Shown piece after piece: positions 11,719-22,034 of a stretch of 64,000 nt of DNA. Below the pieces are notes generated by a model. It made no database searches, was not told where the DNA came from, and saw only the letters and a list, made by a program, of their open reading frames with translations. The position numbers were made by a program, and so were the translations under genes. The stretch is from Hygrocybe punicea. Its lineage: Eukaryota > Basidiomycota > Agaricomycetes > Agaricales > Hygrophoraceae. The stretch is taken from NCBI GenBank assembly GCA_963556145.1, contig OY744463.1, positions 3,782,001 through 3,846,000 of the forward strand. The letters run 5' to 3'. Each line of letters opens with the position of its first letter. Within the stretch, counting starts at the first letter, position 1.

Positions 11719-12033
11719 CTTGAAGCACTTGCTGAACGATACCAACGCACACACTTGTGCTTGAAGCCGCAAGATCAAAACTCATCTTCACGGACTCAAA
11801 CCTGGTTTATTCAGAACGACATTACATTCGTCATAAGTCTGTTTGTTATGATATAGGCGAATTGCCGGGTATATATACAATTACTCTGTTCCCAATGGAT
11901 ATTCAAATCAAGTAGCATGAACATTAACAGGTACGTAAGATTCCAACTGAAAGTATAATAAGAGAAGATTTTCCGACCAAAGGAGTGCAAAAGCAATGAA
12001 CCCCGAATTAGAGAAAGTAATTATCCCGGATAT
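11719..12033. other. Convergent 3' intergenic spacer
   Basis: AT-rich spacer between the stop codons of SLX9 (plus) and the coiled-coil gene (minus). It probably holds both 3' ends. No gene or repeat seen. Confidence 0.5.
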
Positions 12034-14548
12034 TCAAGGATTGAATTCGTCCTCGCCTTTTCCCATTCCTGCGCTCCACACAGTGCTGCCGCTTCCGCCA
12101 CTCCTCCTGCTCCTCCTGCTCCTTCCATCTCCAAGTCCAGTCCTGGGCAAGATCTCGGTAAATCCGCCGCTAGCTCCTCGTGCGATCTCCACGCTCAGAG
12201 CCCGCTCATGTGCATCTAAGGCAGCGAGAGACTCTTCAGCCTCGGCTTGTGCTAATGCCTCCGTTGTTAGACTGGAGGGTGCATCAATGCCAAGGCCCAC
12301 CCGTGAACCATTGTTGTTCGTGGAATTCAACGACGAAGTGTCGGAATTCGTTGTGGTTGATCTCGATCGGAAGAAAGAAAATCGTGACTGAGTGGCTGTT
12401 GGTAGCGTACTTGATGATGGAGCTGGCGATGAAATGTTTTTCTGCATGGGTGTGGAAGAGGCAATGAGAGGCGATGCTGTTGGCTTGTCAATTCCCATCA
12501 ACTTCATTGTAGCGTGCAGCCGTTCCCGCTCGCGCTTGTCATTCTCATCTTCAACCGTCTCCAGCTTCCTGGCGCCGGTTACGGTGGTGGACCCTGGTTT
12601 TAGTGTCAATGGACGTAAACTTGTGTTCTCAGGTTTCTTCTCGCTTCCCCCAAACATCGAGAAACTCTTCCAATCAAAAGACAGGGAACGGCGATTCGCC
12701 TTTGAGGTCGGCGCAACAGTTGGCGCAGCAACAGGAGCCTTTGGAATAGTTGTCTGTAGAGAAGAACCAAATTTGAACGAGTCCAGTGAAGGAATTGGAC
12801 TTGATATAGAGCGGGCGACCATGAGCGACTGTGGGCGAGCCTTGTGCACTTTAGCTGGAGATTTCTCCGGGAGCGCGGGCCTGGCTGCTGCAGGGGAAGT
12901 AGTCGACGGCGTGTGAGGCTGGTAGTCAACGGCCAACACATGTTCGAAGCCCTCTTGTGAGATGATCCTATCAATAATTTTCGATGCGTACAGCGACAAC
13001 GCCTTGTTTGCGTCTTTGAGAGCTTTGACTTCCGTGCGAAGGGCATCAATGTCATTTAGGGAACCGCTCGGCTCCAAACTTTGAGCAACTTCTGCAGTGG
13101 ACGATTTCTTGACGTCCTTCTTACTCTTCTTACTCTTTCCCTCGACAGCTGGGCTTTCGAATGAGTTACCAGCGAGAATGTCTTTGTTCTCGGCTCGACC
13201 CAGCTCGGCAGCAAGATCTAGTCCAGGGCCAGTGATGGGTAAACCTGCAAGAGACTCGCCACGAGAGGCAGTTGCACCGCGTTTGCGTGCTTGTCTACTT
13301 TGGTGACGAGATAGGTGTATAGAGTCGGTGTCGCCCGGTTGGAGACTTCGTTCCAGCTCTTGCTCGAGATTATCCTCGGGCATCTCATCTACTCTGTCCA
13401 AGGTACTGTGGCCGATACTCTTCAGACTTCCCACATCGACGTTCTCGTCTGCATCCGTTTCGTCGTCGTTTGCGCCGTCGTCGCTATCGTCACTGGAACC
13501 CTGGCTCCCTCCCACCTGTTTCAAGAGATCGAATTGCCCACTTAATGTCTTCTCCCTCAGGAGAATCATATAACTCTCGTTCTCCTCCTGAAGTTCGCGA
13601 TTGACTCTCGTAAGGTCGAACAGCTGAGTTTGTAAAAGGACCAGGGTACTCTGGAGAGAAGCATATGAAGTGGAAAGTGTAGATAGTTCCAGTCGAAGCG
13701 AAGTCATTTCGGCAGGTTCTGTTTCAGGATCGTTGAGATCCTGCTTGGGACTTTGAGGAGGATCGTGAATATGATGATCTGGCTCATCATCAGGTTCGAC
13801 TTCGGGTTCATCTTCCGGAGCAGGGAACGCGATGTCGGGTGGTTTGCGGGCTTGCATGAGGGACTGAATACGAGATTTGAGATGTTGTTCGTTATCATAA
13901 AACGCTTGCCGCTCTGCTTCGAAGGTGGATGTCTATCCATGAGGTCAGCTTGATTCGGTAGGGCTAGGCCTAGTTACGCTTACCTGCTCGTTGTATCTTC
14001 GTTGCACTTCTCTCTTTTCTTTTTCTAACTCGCGAACCTGTTCCCGCAGTTTCTCGGAAACTTCTATGCGAGCGGCCATTTCATCTTCCATACGACTCTG
14101 GTCAGCATATAGTTCATTCAGCCTGGTCTCTGCGAGGCCTAGCGCTGAAGAAAGATTGGTATTCTCCGAAGACAGAGATCCGATGGTCTGATCCTTATTT
14201 TGCAACTGAACCAGGAGCTAAACGGCAAACGCAGATTTAATATCATTGCGCGCGCTCGGTCAGGGCAGGGAAACATACCTGTTCCTTCTGGTCTGTTTCA
14301 TGTTTGAGAGACGAGGAGAGAGACTCCCTTGTGTCTCGGATTTCACCATTAGTATGCGATGGAAGCGTAGCTTTGAGAGATTGACGGCGTGTCACCGATG
14401 AGTTGAGAGACGAGGGGATTCGTGGAGAAGCGGCTGAGCGTGCGGTGGCGCCTTTTGAAACAGAAGGAGGAGAGGATGAAGGTGACACGGACGACGGCGA
14501 ACGCCGTGAGCTTGGAGTTGTCGTCCTGGACGACACGGTAGTCGCCAT
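12034..14548 (-). CDS. Long coiled-coil protein, conserved in fungi, function unknown
   Basis: Three exons (14548-14279, 14217-13984, 13932-12034) give 800 residues. Residues 1-75 are a Ser/Thr/Pro-rich disordered head. About 80-195 is a strong coiled coil (LREQVRELEKEKREVQRRYNEQ) ending FYDNEQHLKSRIQSL. Next come an acidic/proline linker, a second coil at about 243-300 (NRELQEENESYMILLREK), an Asp-rich stretch, and a third coil near 460-503 with the well-conserved ALSLYASKIIDRIISQEGFE. The tail is low complexity with a late Ala/Glu helix (EALAQAEAEESLAALDAHERAL). It may belong to the fungal Uds1 (up-regulated during septation) type group, but that is a weak assignment. It is transcribed away from XRCC2 across a 443-bp divergent promoter region. 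Confidence 0.82.
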
Positions 14549-14991
14549 ACTGTTCGCTCGTCTTGTCGGGAACAGTCCGTGACAGACAGTGATTGCACAA
14601 AGCTCAGGCTGGAGTCAGTGGAGGGGCACAAACAACTTGAAAGCAAGGAAAATCCGCCGTCGATAGCATGTGCTCTCTGGCGGGAATATTACTGCCTGAT
14701 CCCGTCCGAGCCTAAGGCCTAAGGTGGTGAGGACTCCCGCTGAGTGTCGAATATGTTATTGCAATTGCTTCACGTGCCCGACTGTTTCTTTTCTTTTCTT
14801 TTCTACAACGATATCGATGAAAACAGCAGAAACATATCTGGACGAGATTCACACCGAGTCCCTTCAAAGTGTAAGCTACTCGAGCACTTTTGTCTTCAGA
14901 TAATGTGTACACCAGCCAAAATCCACCTAACCAGCTGCTTACCTCCGTTGCTTTCGAAAGTGAGTGCCTTCGCTTACCGTTCTTTGCCACA
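14549..14991. promoter_or_regulatory. Divergent intergenic region between the coiled-coil gene and XRCC2
   Basis: This 443-bp stretch separates two start codons on opposite strands and must hold both promoters. It contains a TTTTCTTTTCTTTTC pyrimidine run near 14787-14803, on the XRCC2 strand. No clear TATA box. An open frame extends upstream of the XRCC2 ATG but only from a TTG codon. Confidence 0.5.
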
Positions 14992-16035
14992 ATGAAAATT
15001 ATTATTTCCGAAGCTTCCCCTCCTGGTTCCACGCATATCAGTGCCTTGGATGCCCATTGTTTCGCCACGATCCAGCACCACCCTTCCTCTCTCTCATCCC
15101 TGAAACGAGGGGATGTTATCGAGGTGCAAGGCCCAGCCTCGTCTGGGAAGACGCATCTGCTGTACCATCTCATAATTACGTGCATCACGCCTTTCACTCA
15201 TCTAGCTATTCGTCTTGGCGGCTGGGGTAAAGCCGCCATCGTCTTCGACACTGATGGGACCTTCAACGTTCACCGTCTTCAACAACTCCTCAAATCCCGT
15301 CTGTCTCGTCTCCTCTCCAAGTCTCATACACTACTCGAAGACCCACAGATCGAGGCAATTGCAAGAACATCACTCGAACAGTTGCACTTATTCCGTCCCA
15401 TCTCGTCGATCCAGCTCGCGGCGACCCTCCTCCATCTCCCCATTTACCACACGGCCCACTTGCGCGATACCGATATTGGGCTACTCGCGATTGACTCTAT
15501 CAGTTCTTTTTACTGGCCCGATCGTTTCACGGTCGAGCAAATGCGCGCCGCGCCGAATTCCACATCCAACTTTGTCAATCCACTGCAACACGTTTTAACC
15601 GCTTTACAAAAGTTTCGGCTCTCACACGGTCCCGTTATTATAATGACGAACTGGGGACTCAATCCCCTCCTAAATAGTTTTTTATACAAGCAACATCTCC
15701 ACCCGTTCCCGATTGCCTTGGCCAGTTCATATAATAGCGAGATTTCAACGTCAATGCCCGAAATCACCGCTAATGCTTATCCCTCTGCTGATGAAAACCC
15801 ACATGCTGTTCCACCTTTGACACACCACATCACTCTTCCTTTTATCCCGTTCCTCCAAATCCAACCTGTCAACTCCCCTGAAGAAGAGAAATCGCAAGAA
15901 GAGAAGCACAGAAATGAAGTGATGGGAAAATGTGAGGTAGTGGGTATAATTCGAACGGCTGGCAGTTCGCGAGTGGGCCGGTTCACTTTCCAGATTGGAG
16001 ACATAGAAGTCTTGATTGGGGAAGACGGTGTGTGA
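14992..16035 (+). CDS. XRCC2: XRCC2-like RecA/Rad51-family DNA repair ATPase
   Basis: Single exon of 347 residues starting at the ATG in context CACAATGAA. The Walker A motif GPASSGKTHLL follows the Rad51-paralogue lead-in KRGDVIEVQ. AIVFDTDGTFNVHRL corresponds to the XRCC2 segment after the first helix. Walker B is LLAIDSISSFYWPDR, where the SxFYWxDR ending is the XRCC2 hallmark. The C-terminal third is poorly conserved, with a Glu/Lys-rich insertion (EEEKSQEEKHRN). By family knowledge it acts in homologous recombination within a Rad51-paralogue complex. Animal XRCC2 tolerates loss of Walker A; here the motif looks intact. Confidence 0.88.
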   Translation: MKIIISEASPPGSTHISALDAHCFATIQHHPSSLSSLKRGDVIEVQGPASSGKTHLLYHLIITCITPFTHLAIRLGGWGKAAIVFDTDGTFNVHRLQQLLKSRLSRLLSKSHTLLEDPQIEAIARTSLEQLHLFRPISSIQLAATLLHLPIYHTAHLRDTDIGLLAIDSISSFYWPDRFTVEQMRAAPNSTSNFVNPLQHVLTALQKFRLSHGPVIIMTNWGLNPLLNSFLYKQHLHPFPIALASSYNSEISTSMPEITANAYPSADENPHAVPPLTHHITLPFIPFLQIQPVNSPEEEKSQEEKHRNEVMGKCEVVGIIRTAGSSRVGRFTFQIGDIEVLIGEDGV

Positions 16036-16530
16036 ACAACTTGACAAAAGAGTTGCTCTTTCTCTTTGCCTGAGTCTTTTCTCCCACACACGACTTGCAG
16101 GAGTCAGCAGCAGGACCAACAAATGGACAAATGTGCGTGGTTACGTCGCGCTGATCAGGGTGACCACCTTATCACTATACCATGTCAACTGTCAACTGTT
16201 ACCGCCCATCGAATGTTATGCAATATTAAGACCTATGTAGGCAGGGAGGCAGGCAGTGCAGAATATCGGTCCCCTTGGAGCGTATCCTTGAACACAAAGG
16301 CGTTTCAAAAGCAACGCACCCTCTGCTCACCGCAGAATTCCAGAAATAGTTCACTTGTCCGCCGACTTCCTTTGTTGAGAGGACGCGGGCGCTGTCAGCA
16401 TCACCGGAATCTACATTGCAATATTAATGACTTCCAGTATGGAATCACCGATTTGTGAATTAGATATTAAAATACGGTAAATTAGATATTAAAATATGGT
16501 ATAACGTATAGAGTGGCGCCGGCGCCCCCT
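16036..16530. other. Convergent 3' intergenic spacer
   Basis: Non-coding spacer between the XRCC2 stop and the stop of the AMP-forming enzyme gene. It contains a short direct repeat, ATTAGATATTAAAATA (around 16458-16497). Nothing else recognised. Confidence 0.5.
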
Positions 16531-18422
16531 TCATTGCACAATGCCGTATATTTGATCTAGTTGTGCTTTGTAGGCCTCTTCAACAGCATTCCGGCGAATG
16601 TTTCCTTTCGTCGCAGTTCTGGGCAGTGTCCTGCGTGGTACCACGATAATCATATTCGTCGACGTGATACGTTCATGAAGGTATCGTCTGGAATTGAATT
16701 GCCGTGTTTGCCGGATAATTTCTTTCTTTAGCTTCTCAGGATCTACATCCCCAGCAGGTTCGACGAAAAGGGCGGGAGATGGACGTCCGGTACCAACGAC
16801 TACGCATTCTTCAATCATATTACCACACGTTAGCCGAACATTGTCTTCAATGGATCTGTAATGGTTGTTCATAGTCGTTAGCTTCACTTGCACACACGCA
16901 GTATTGGGACTTACTTGGTATCGCAGCGCAGACAATTTTCGCTCTTGATCCAATCGTCATCCCGACCCCGGAACACGTACAATCCGGGTGAGGCCTCGTG
17001 AAAAAGGTCACCGGTATGGAAGTGCCCATCGGATCGCCGGAGTGAGTTATCGGGGCAGTCTCCAGATTCGCCGAGGATGACCAGCTCCAACATCTGGACA
17101 TTGGATTGGTGTCCGGATTCGGTCAATGTCTCTGGCGTAATGGGGAGGAAGGCATACGATACGCCATCGAGTGGGCGAAGAAGTGGAGCATTGCGATCAC
17201 AGCCTCCAATAGACAGCAGCATGGCGCCACACTCGGTACTTCCAAATAAGTTCTGTAAATTATCAATAAGTGGAGAGACATAACAATAATTAGGGTTTGA
17301 ATGCACCGTCAGGTTTATGCCGTTGCGATACGCCCATTCCTCTTCTTCGCGAGGCAGCAAGCCGCTGTAAAGCACCTCGTCGAGACTGGCCAGCAGAGCG
17401 AGTACTTTCGGATTGAGCCGGGAATTTCGGAGATGTGGCGTTAAAAACGGAGCGAATTGGTTGAGACGGTTGAGACCACCATGGTGAACCATGTCAAACA
17501 GTTCATCGGTGGAAAAAGAGAGCTTTGGGGGCTGGATGACACATGAACCATGTTGTAGGCTGCTTAGGAGCACTGGGAAATTGCATCGACAGTCAGCAGA
17601 GAGAATGTAAGTGCAATACGATTACTGACTGAACGTTTGGCCAATGTGACACATGCTTCCCCTGTGACAGATGGTCAGCATTTCGAAAGGGCTGTGGTTG
17701 AAAAACAGAGAACATACATCCAAACGGTGACATCTTGCCGTGAAGCATTTCGGGGAACGGCGACCTGCCTTGCCTTGCAGATGATCGTGTCGAGCCACTT
17801 GGAGCTACAAGGCACAAGCTTTGGGCTGCCCGAAGTGGAGCCACTGGTGTGGAATACAAATACAGTCTCATCACCGTTGACTAATGTTGGTATATCGGGT
17901 AATGGGTCTTCGGAGTCGTCAACATCCTGGTCATTCACGTTTACGGCAACATGTATTGGTACAGGGGTGTCACCGAGAATAGATTGGAAAGAGGAGTCGA
18001 AGATGAGGGCCTTTGCACCGGCTTTGTGCAAGAGTTCAAAGATTACAACAGGACTGGGTAGTCGGAGACTAAAGAGCTGTGGAACAAAGCCTGCTCGCGA
18101 CAGACCGTATATGTGGAGGACATCTGTGTATGTCGTCCCACCAAGCCTAACGACGGATGAGATTTGGTTCAAGTTGTAAAAAACGAGGGACGAACCATAG
18201 TCCCACGACAGAGCGAGGAGGAATACCGTCAGCTTTCAGGATACGTGCCCAGTATCTTGCGCAACGTTGGACATCAACTGAGAACTGGTGGTAGGTGATC
18301 GTGTACCAGAGGTGCACTCGTCCAGTGTGCGGATCTGACCTGGGGATTTTGAAAACAGGTGCAGATGAGTAGAGAGAGGCACTGGTATCAAGGAGAGAGA
18401 GATGGGAAGTGAAGTGGGGCAT
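16531..18422 (-). CDS. AMP-forming acyl/aryl-CoA synthetase-like (ANL superfamily) enzyme
   Basis: Six exons (18422-18196, 18146-17718, 17661-17630, 17572-17307, 17252-16915, 16855-16531) give 538 residues; introns are 49-59 nt. The adenylation core is clear: the phosphate-binding loop FHTSGSTSGSPKLVP (A3), NLFGSTECG (A5), HTGDLF and YVFRGRDDDWIKSENC (A7/A8, with the GRxDDxIK hinge motif). It ends PRTATKGNIRRNAVEEAY, where the lysine of the A10 motif sits. The enzyme would activate a carboxylate with ATP. No carrier-protein or reductase domain follows the adenylation domain before the stop, unlike NRPS-like reductases. No other biosynthetic genes are adjacent. Substrate cannot be told from sequence. 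Confidence 0.88.
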
Positions 18423-19477
18423 TGGAAGCGGGGTACGGCAAGGAAAAGGGTAACGAGAAGGGAGCTATTGAAATGAGCTTTATAGCCAAGGATGGAAGGG
18501 ATTTAAATAGTGAGTCAGGAGTCGGCAGCGGACAGGTATGCGAAAACAGGACGACATTAATCGCAAGAGCGGTTTCGAATAGCCTCCTTCGACGAGAAAG
18601 GTTTCTGAAACACACGGTGGGCAAGCGCGCAGAATCTGGCAGCTAACGAACGGCATCTCGGTGAGACAGGTGCACAGTCGGAAAGTCCGGGATTGGGAGT
18701 ATGATGAGAATATTATTGATGGAGGCAATGCCATAAGTTCAAAGTAGCACTTTGAACCCGCCCAACTCGGATTTTGACAAAGGCGGACATCGCTCCGGTC
18801 ACGTGTCCCATGCGGAGGAGAAAGTAAACCGTGGTCGTCTGCGGCAATGGTTGGCTTGGGGGCTGGCTGTGACTCGGTCCATGGCTGTGTTCCCCGACAT
18901 CGCTATGGTCCTTTCTGGCAGGATTTGCTTTGGAGATTCGGAGTAGCTATGGAAGACGACGTGGAGCTTGTCGCGTTGACGCAGGATCAGCATCCAATTA
19001 ATCATAAACGTATCGGTGAAACCCTCACGTCCATTCCGCTACTGTGCAATACGAGGTTCATACTTTGCGTTCTCTAAGATGTCAAGGTCACGGTGGAGAC
19101 TTGAAGCGGGTTTCGCCTATCAACTCATCGTCCACGACGCATTCCATCTTGACAACCTAATCTGACACGTAACAGATCCAGAACCAAACCTTTGCATCAT
19201 GATTAGTAGTGTAGTCTCTGACTCACCCTGGTAGCATGTCTCACCAGCACTGGCATGTGAGTGGATCCTCCAGGCGTTGTCATCCGGCCATTGCCGAAAC
19301 TCTCACGCCCCCTCGAAAAAAGTTTGACGCAAAAACAATATTAATATTCAGCCTGAAATTCAGCTGGTCTGTGGGCATGTAAGATTTCTCATCTTCTGGC
19401 CCTCAATTGCACAAACCTCATTACCTCGTCAGACCACAGCGGCCGGCCAGCAAATCTGGACATCAACCTGGCTGTCC
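18423..19477. promoter_or_regulatory. Long divergent intergenic region
   Basis: 1055 bp between the start codons of the AMP-forming enzyme (minus) and the PPR gene (plus). Short ORFs occur but show no splice structure or recognisable motif. An AT-rich patch with TATTAATATT (about 19338-19350) lies about 130 bp upstream of the PPR start. Confidence 0.45.
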
Positions 19478-21964
19478 ATGCTCGGGGGAGTTGCCTCATA
19501 CCGGCATCTCCACAACGCCACCGTTGCTCTCTCCGCAAGATATTACAGCTCGATATCTGTTCGACCGTTCCACTCCGTCCCAAAGAGATGGCCTGGCCAG
19601 ACGCTCTCTCTTTCCACCCAAGTCGCGTCCATCTCAAGGTTGGGTCCTTCAGAAAAGCCGGATCCTTTGGTAGCGTGGCGCGACCAAGTCCCCTCAGAGC
19701 TTCTTGCAATCATGGACAACTTATTTTTTCGAGACAGGACAAGACACGAGCTTCTCAAGGTTGTCCGAGCATCCCCTCTCCTTTCGGAAATCTTCTTAGA
19801 TCGCGAAAAGGCTCGAAAAGTCGCCGAAGCAATGGTTCAAACCCAGTACCCTCAGCGAGCCTATCAAGTCCTACTTTTAGCACGAGATCTTGGCTGCCCA
19901 CTCAAGCAGAACGCGTACGAATGTGTAGCGTATCAATTGGCAGAAGCGCGACATTGGCGTCTCATTTCTGCTGTTGTCTTGCTAGGAATGAAACATACCG
20001 GGCGCACCACCGTGCGTCTTCTCAACTGGCGAATACGAGCCCTTGTGGAAACCTGCTGTTTTACGGTCCTGGGAAGCGTCACAGATCAGTTCAAACAATG
20101 GAATCTAAAGCCCAATCGCGCCACTTTTCATCTTTTAATATCCGGTCATATTCGCAATCGCAACTTGGCCAAAGCGAAAGAATGTCTTCAGACCATGGAG
20201 GAAAGCGGATACCCAGTCGACCCACCCACCCACGCTCTTGTCGTATCTGTCTATCGATCTCTAGGTCCGGATACCCATGTCCAGGCTCGGGCATTCGAAG
20301 CGTTACGAGACGTCGGCGGCCGATCTGCAACTGCGGTTCTCAACAGCTTGATGCAGCTCCGCATAGATGCCCGCGACTTCCCAGGAGTGCTTCAAGTCCT
20401 CTCACTTTTCAACCACCGCGATGTAACCAATGCCGTGTATGGGGAACATACCACCCCGGGCGGCGGCGACAAATTATCCCCAAAACGCACCACCGTTCAG
20501 AACTCCCCTTCCACATCGCCACCTTCACAACCAGTCTCCTTCGATGCCACAACTTTTTCGATGCTGATCAACTACTTGATGTCGCGCAACGATCCTCAAC
20601 GTGCCTTAACTGTATTCCGACGAATGCTTGGGGTTGGTGTCCTGCCGGATACCGGAACGATAGCTGCTCTCGTTCGCGTATATTTCGCTATGGGCGACGA
20701 AGCAACCGCTGTACAGATCGTCGCAAAACTGTGCGAAAGCAATAAAGTGCTCTCTCGTCTTTTCGACCCATTGATTTCTGATTCCATCAAGATCCCGTTT
20801 ACAACAACGGGGTTACAACTGTCGGTCAACATCTTCAATGCACTCATGAAGGGTATACTTGGCACCCGTGGTTTGAGTGGTGCACACGTCATCCTTCGCA
20901 TCATGCGTGCCGGTAACATCAAGCCTGATTCACAGACGATTGAGATTCTCATCGCTCATCTCGATAAAGGAGAACACGTCCATCCACGCACCCTCCTACG
21001 TCTCCTCAGGCATCTTCCCTCCGCAACCGTTCACCCTACACTTCCCCACCTGCACGTGATTCTGAGATCAATCCTACGTCGTGAAAAGTATTTGCGATAT
21101 GGTAACGGGTGGAATGTCCCTGCAGCAAAATTTTCGCCCCAGCGCCGCGACACACCCCAACGCTTGCAGATTCCCATATCAGATGCAAAATCATTCGATT
21201 CTATCGCTGGTCTCGACATACCTCTGAAACTGTCATATCGCTCGCTCGTTCGGCCTATAGTGCAGTCGCTGGCCTCTCGTGACATTACGAGCGACAGAGC
21301 TACTATTGCGATGCGTATTAGGCATGAGGCGGTCAACAAGTCTAATCCGGACGCTGCGAGACAAGTCTTTCACGCAATGCTCGCTCGCGGCATGTACCCG
21401 AATGAGTATCACTTCAGCGCTTTAATGGAAGGGTACGCTCAGAACGGCGACCTCCGCGCAACCGAAGCCGTCTTACATTCTGCTGTGCGAGCCGGGATCA
21501 CACCCAATGTCGTTATGTTCACTATTCTCATTGTCGGTCATGCCCGTCAGGGCAATCCTGATTCTGCAATGCACACGTTTCAACGCATGGTGGCTGCTGG
21601 AATCAAACCGGACGTGCCAGCCATCGACGCTGTGACAAGTGCATTTTTCATCGTGGGGTCATACGCGATGGCACGACGGGTGCTGTCTAGCTTGTGGCCC
21701 TACGTGCGTCCGTTCCCCAAAGCATTGCGCTCGGCCTCACTGAGGCAACTAGCGCGGGAATTTCGTGCTTTGCATGGAGGTGATCATAGAAGTCTGCGGA
21801 GTTTTCCGAAGCATCAGCGGCTGAAGTTGTACCGGCAATTGAAGGGTTTGGTCGAGACGTGGGTGAAATTCTCCGATCGTTCTCGGGCGGAAAGGCAGTT
21901 TGTTGCCAAAACTCTCCATGTTCTTCGACCATCAACAAGATTGCAAAAGTCTGGTCTTCGCTGA
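19478..21964 (+). CDS. Mitochondrial pentatricopeptide-repeat (PPR) protein
   Basis: Uninterrupted 828-residue ORF. The N-terminus is rich in Arg, Ser and His with no acidic residues (MLGGVASYRHLHNATVALSA...), as expected of a mitochondrial presequence. Helical hairpin repeats include NRATFHLLISGHIRNRNLAKA, TFSMLINYLMSRNDPQRALT and PNEYHFSALMEGYAQNGDL. The last is followed at 35-residue spacing by PNVVMFTILIVGHARQGNPD and then PDVPAIDAV. The central part (about 470-600) is less regular. By family knowledge PPR proteins bind organellar RNA. The exact target is unknown. It converges with hapX, with 70 bp between stop codons. Confidence 0.9.
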   Translation: MLGGVASYRHLHNATVALSARYYSSISVRPFHSVPKRWPGQTLSLSTQVASISRLGPSEKPDPLVAWRDQVPSELLAIMDNLFFRDRTRHELLKVVRASPLLSEIFLDREKARKVAEAMVQTQYPQRAYQVLLLARDLGCPLKQNAYECVAYQLAEARHWRLISAVVLLGMKHTGRTTVRLLNWRIRALVETCCFTVLGSVTDQFKQWNLKPNRATFHLLISGHIRNRNLAKAKECLQTMEESGYPVDPPTHALVVSVYRSLGPDTHVQARAFEALRDVGGRSATAVLNSLMQLRIDARDFPGVLQVLSLFNHRDVTNAVYGEHTTPGGGDKLSPKRTTVQNSPSTSPPSQPVSFDATTFSMLINYLMSRNDPQRALTVFRRMLGVGVLPDTGTIAALVRVYFAMGDEATAVQIVAKLCESNKVLSRLFDPLISDSIKIPFTTTGLQLSVNIFNALMKGILGTRGLSGAHVILRIMRAGNIKPDSQTIEILIAHLDKGEHVHPRTLLRLLRHLPSATVHPTLPHLHVILRSILRREKYLRYGNGWNVPAAKFSPQRRDTPQRLQIPISDAKSFDSIAGLDIPLKLSYRSLVRPIVQSLASRDITSDRATIAMRIRHEAVNKSNPDAARQVFHAMLARGMYPNEYHFSALMEGYAQNGDLRATEAVLHSAVRAGITPNVVMFTILIVGHARQGNPDSAMHTFQRMVAAGIKPDVPAIDAVTSAFFIVGSYAMARRVLSSLWPYVRPFPKALRSASLRQLAREFRALHGGDHRSLRSFPKHQRLKLYRQLKGLVETWVKFSDRSRAERQFVAKTLHVLRPSTRLQKSGLR

Positions 21965-22034
21965 TATTATTGTATCTTATTGGCAGTGAAATTAAGTATA
22001 TGAAGTTGAAACATGATATGTGAAAACATATCAA

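Noticed and set aside
12180..13573. Plus-strand ORFs of 130-174 residues opposite the coiled-coil gene
   Set aside because: They are antisense shadows of a well-supported minus-strand gene, with no domain or splice logic of their own.
14890..14991. Extra 34 N-terminal residues for XRCC2
   Set aside because: That extension begins at a TTG; the ATG at 14992 has good context and precedes the conserved region.
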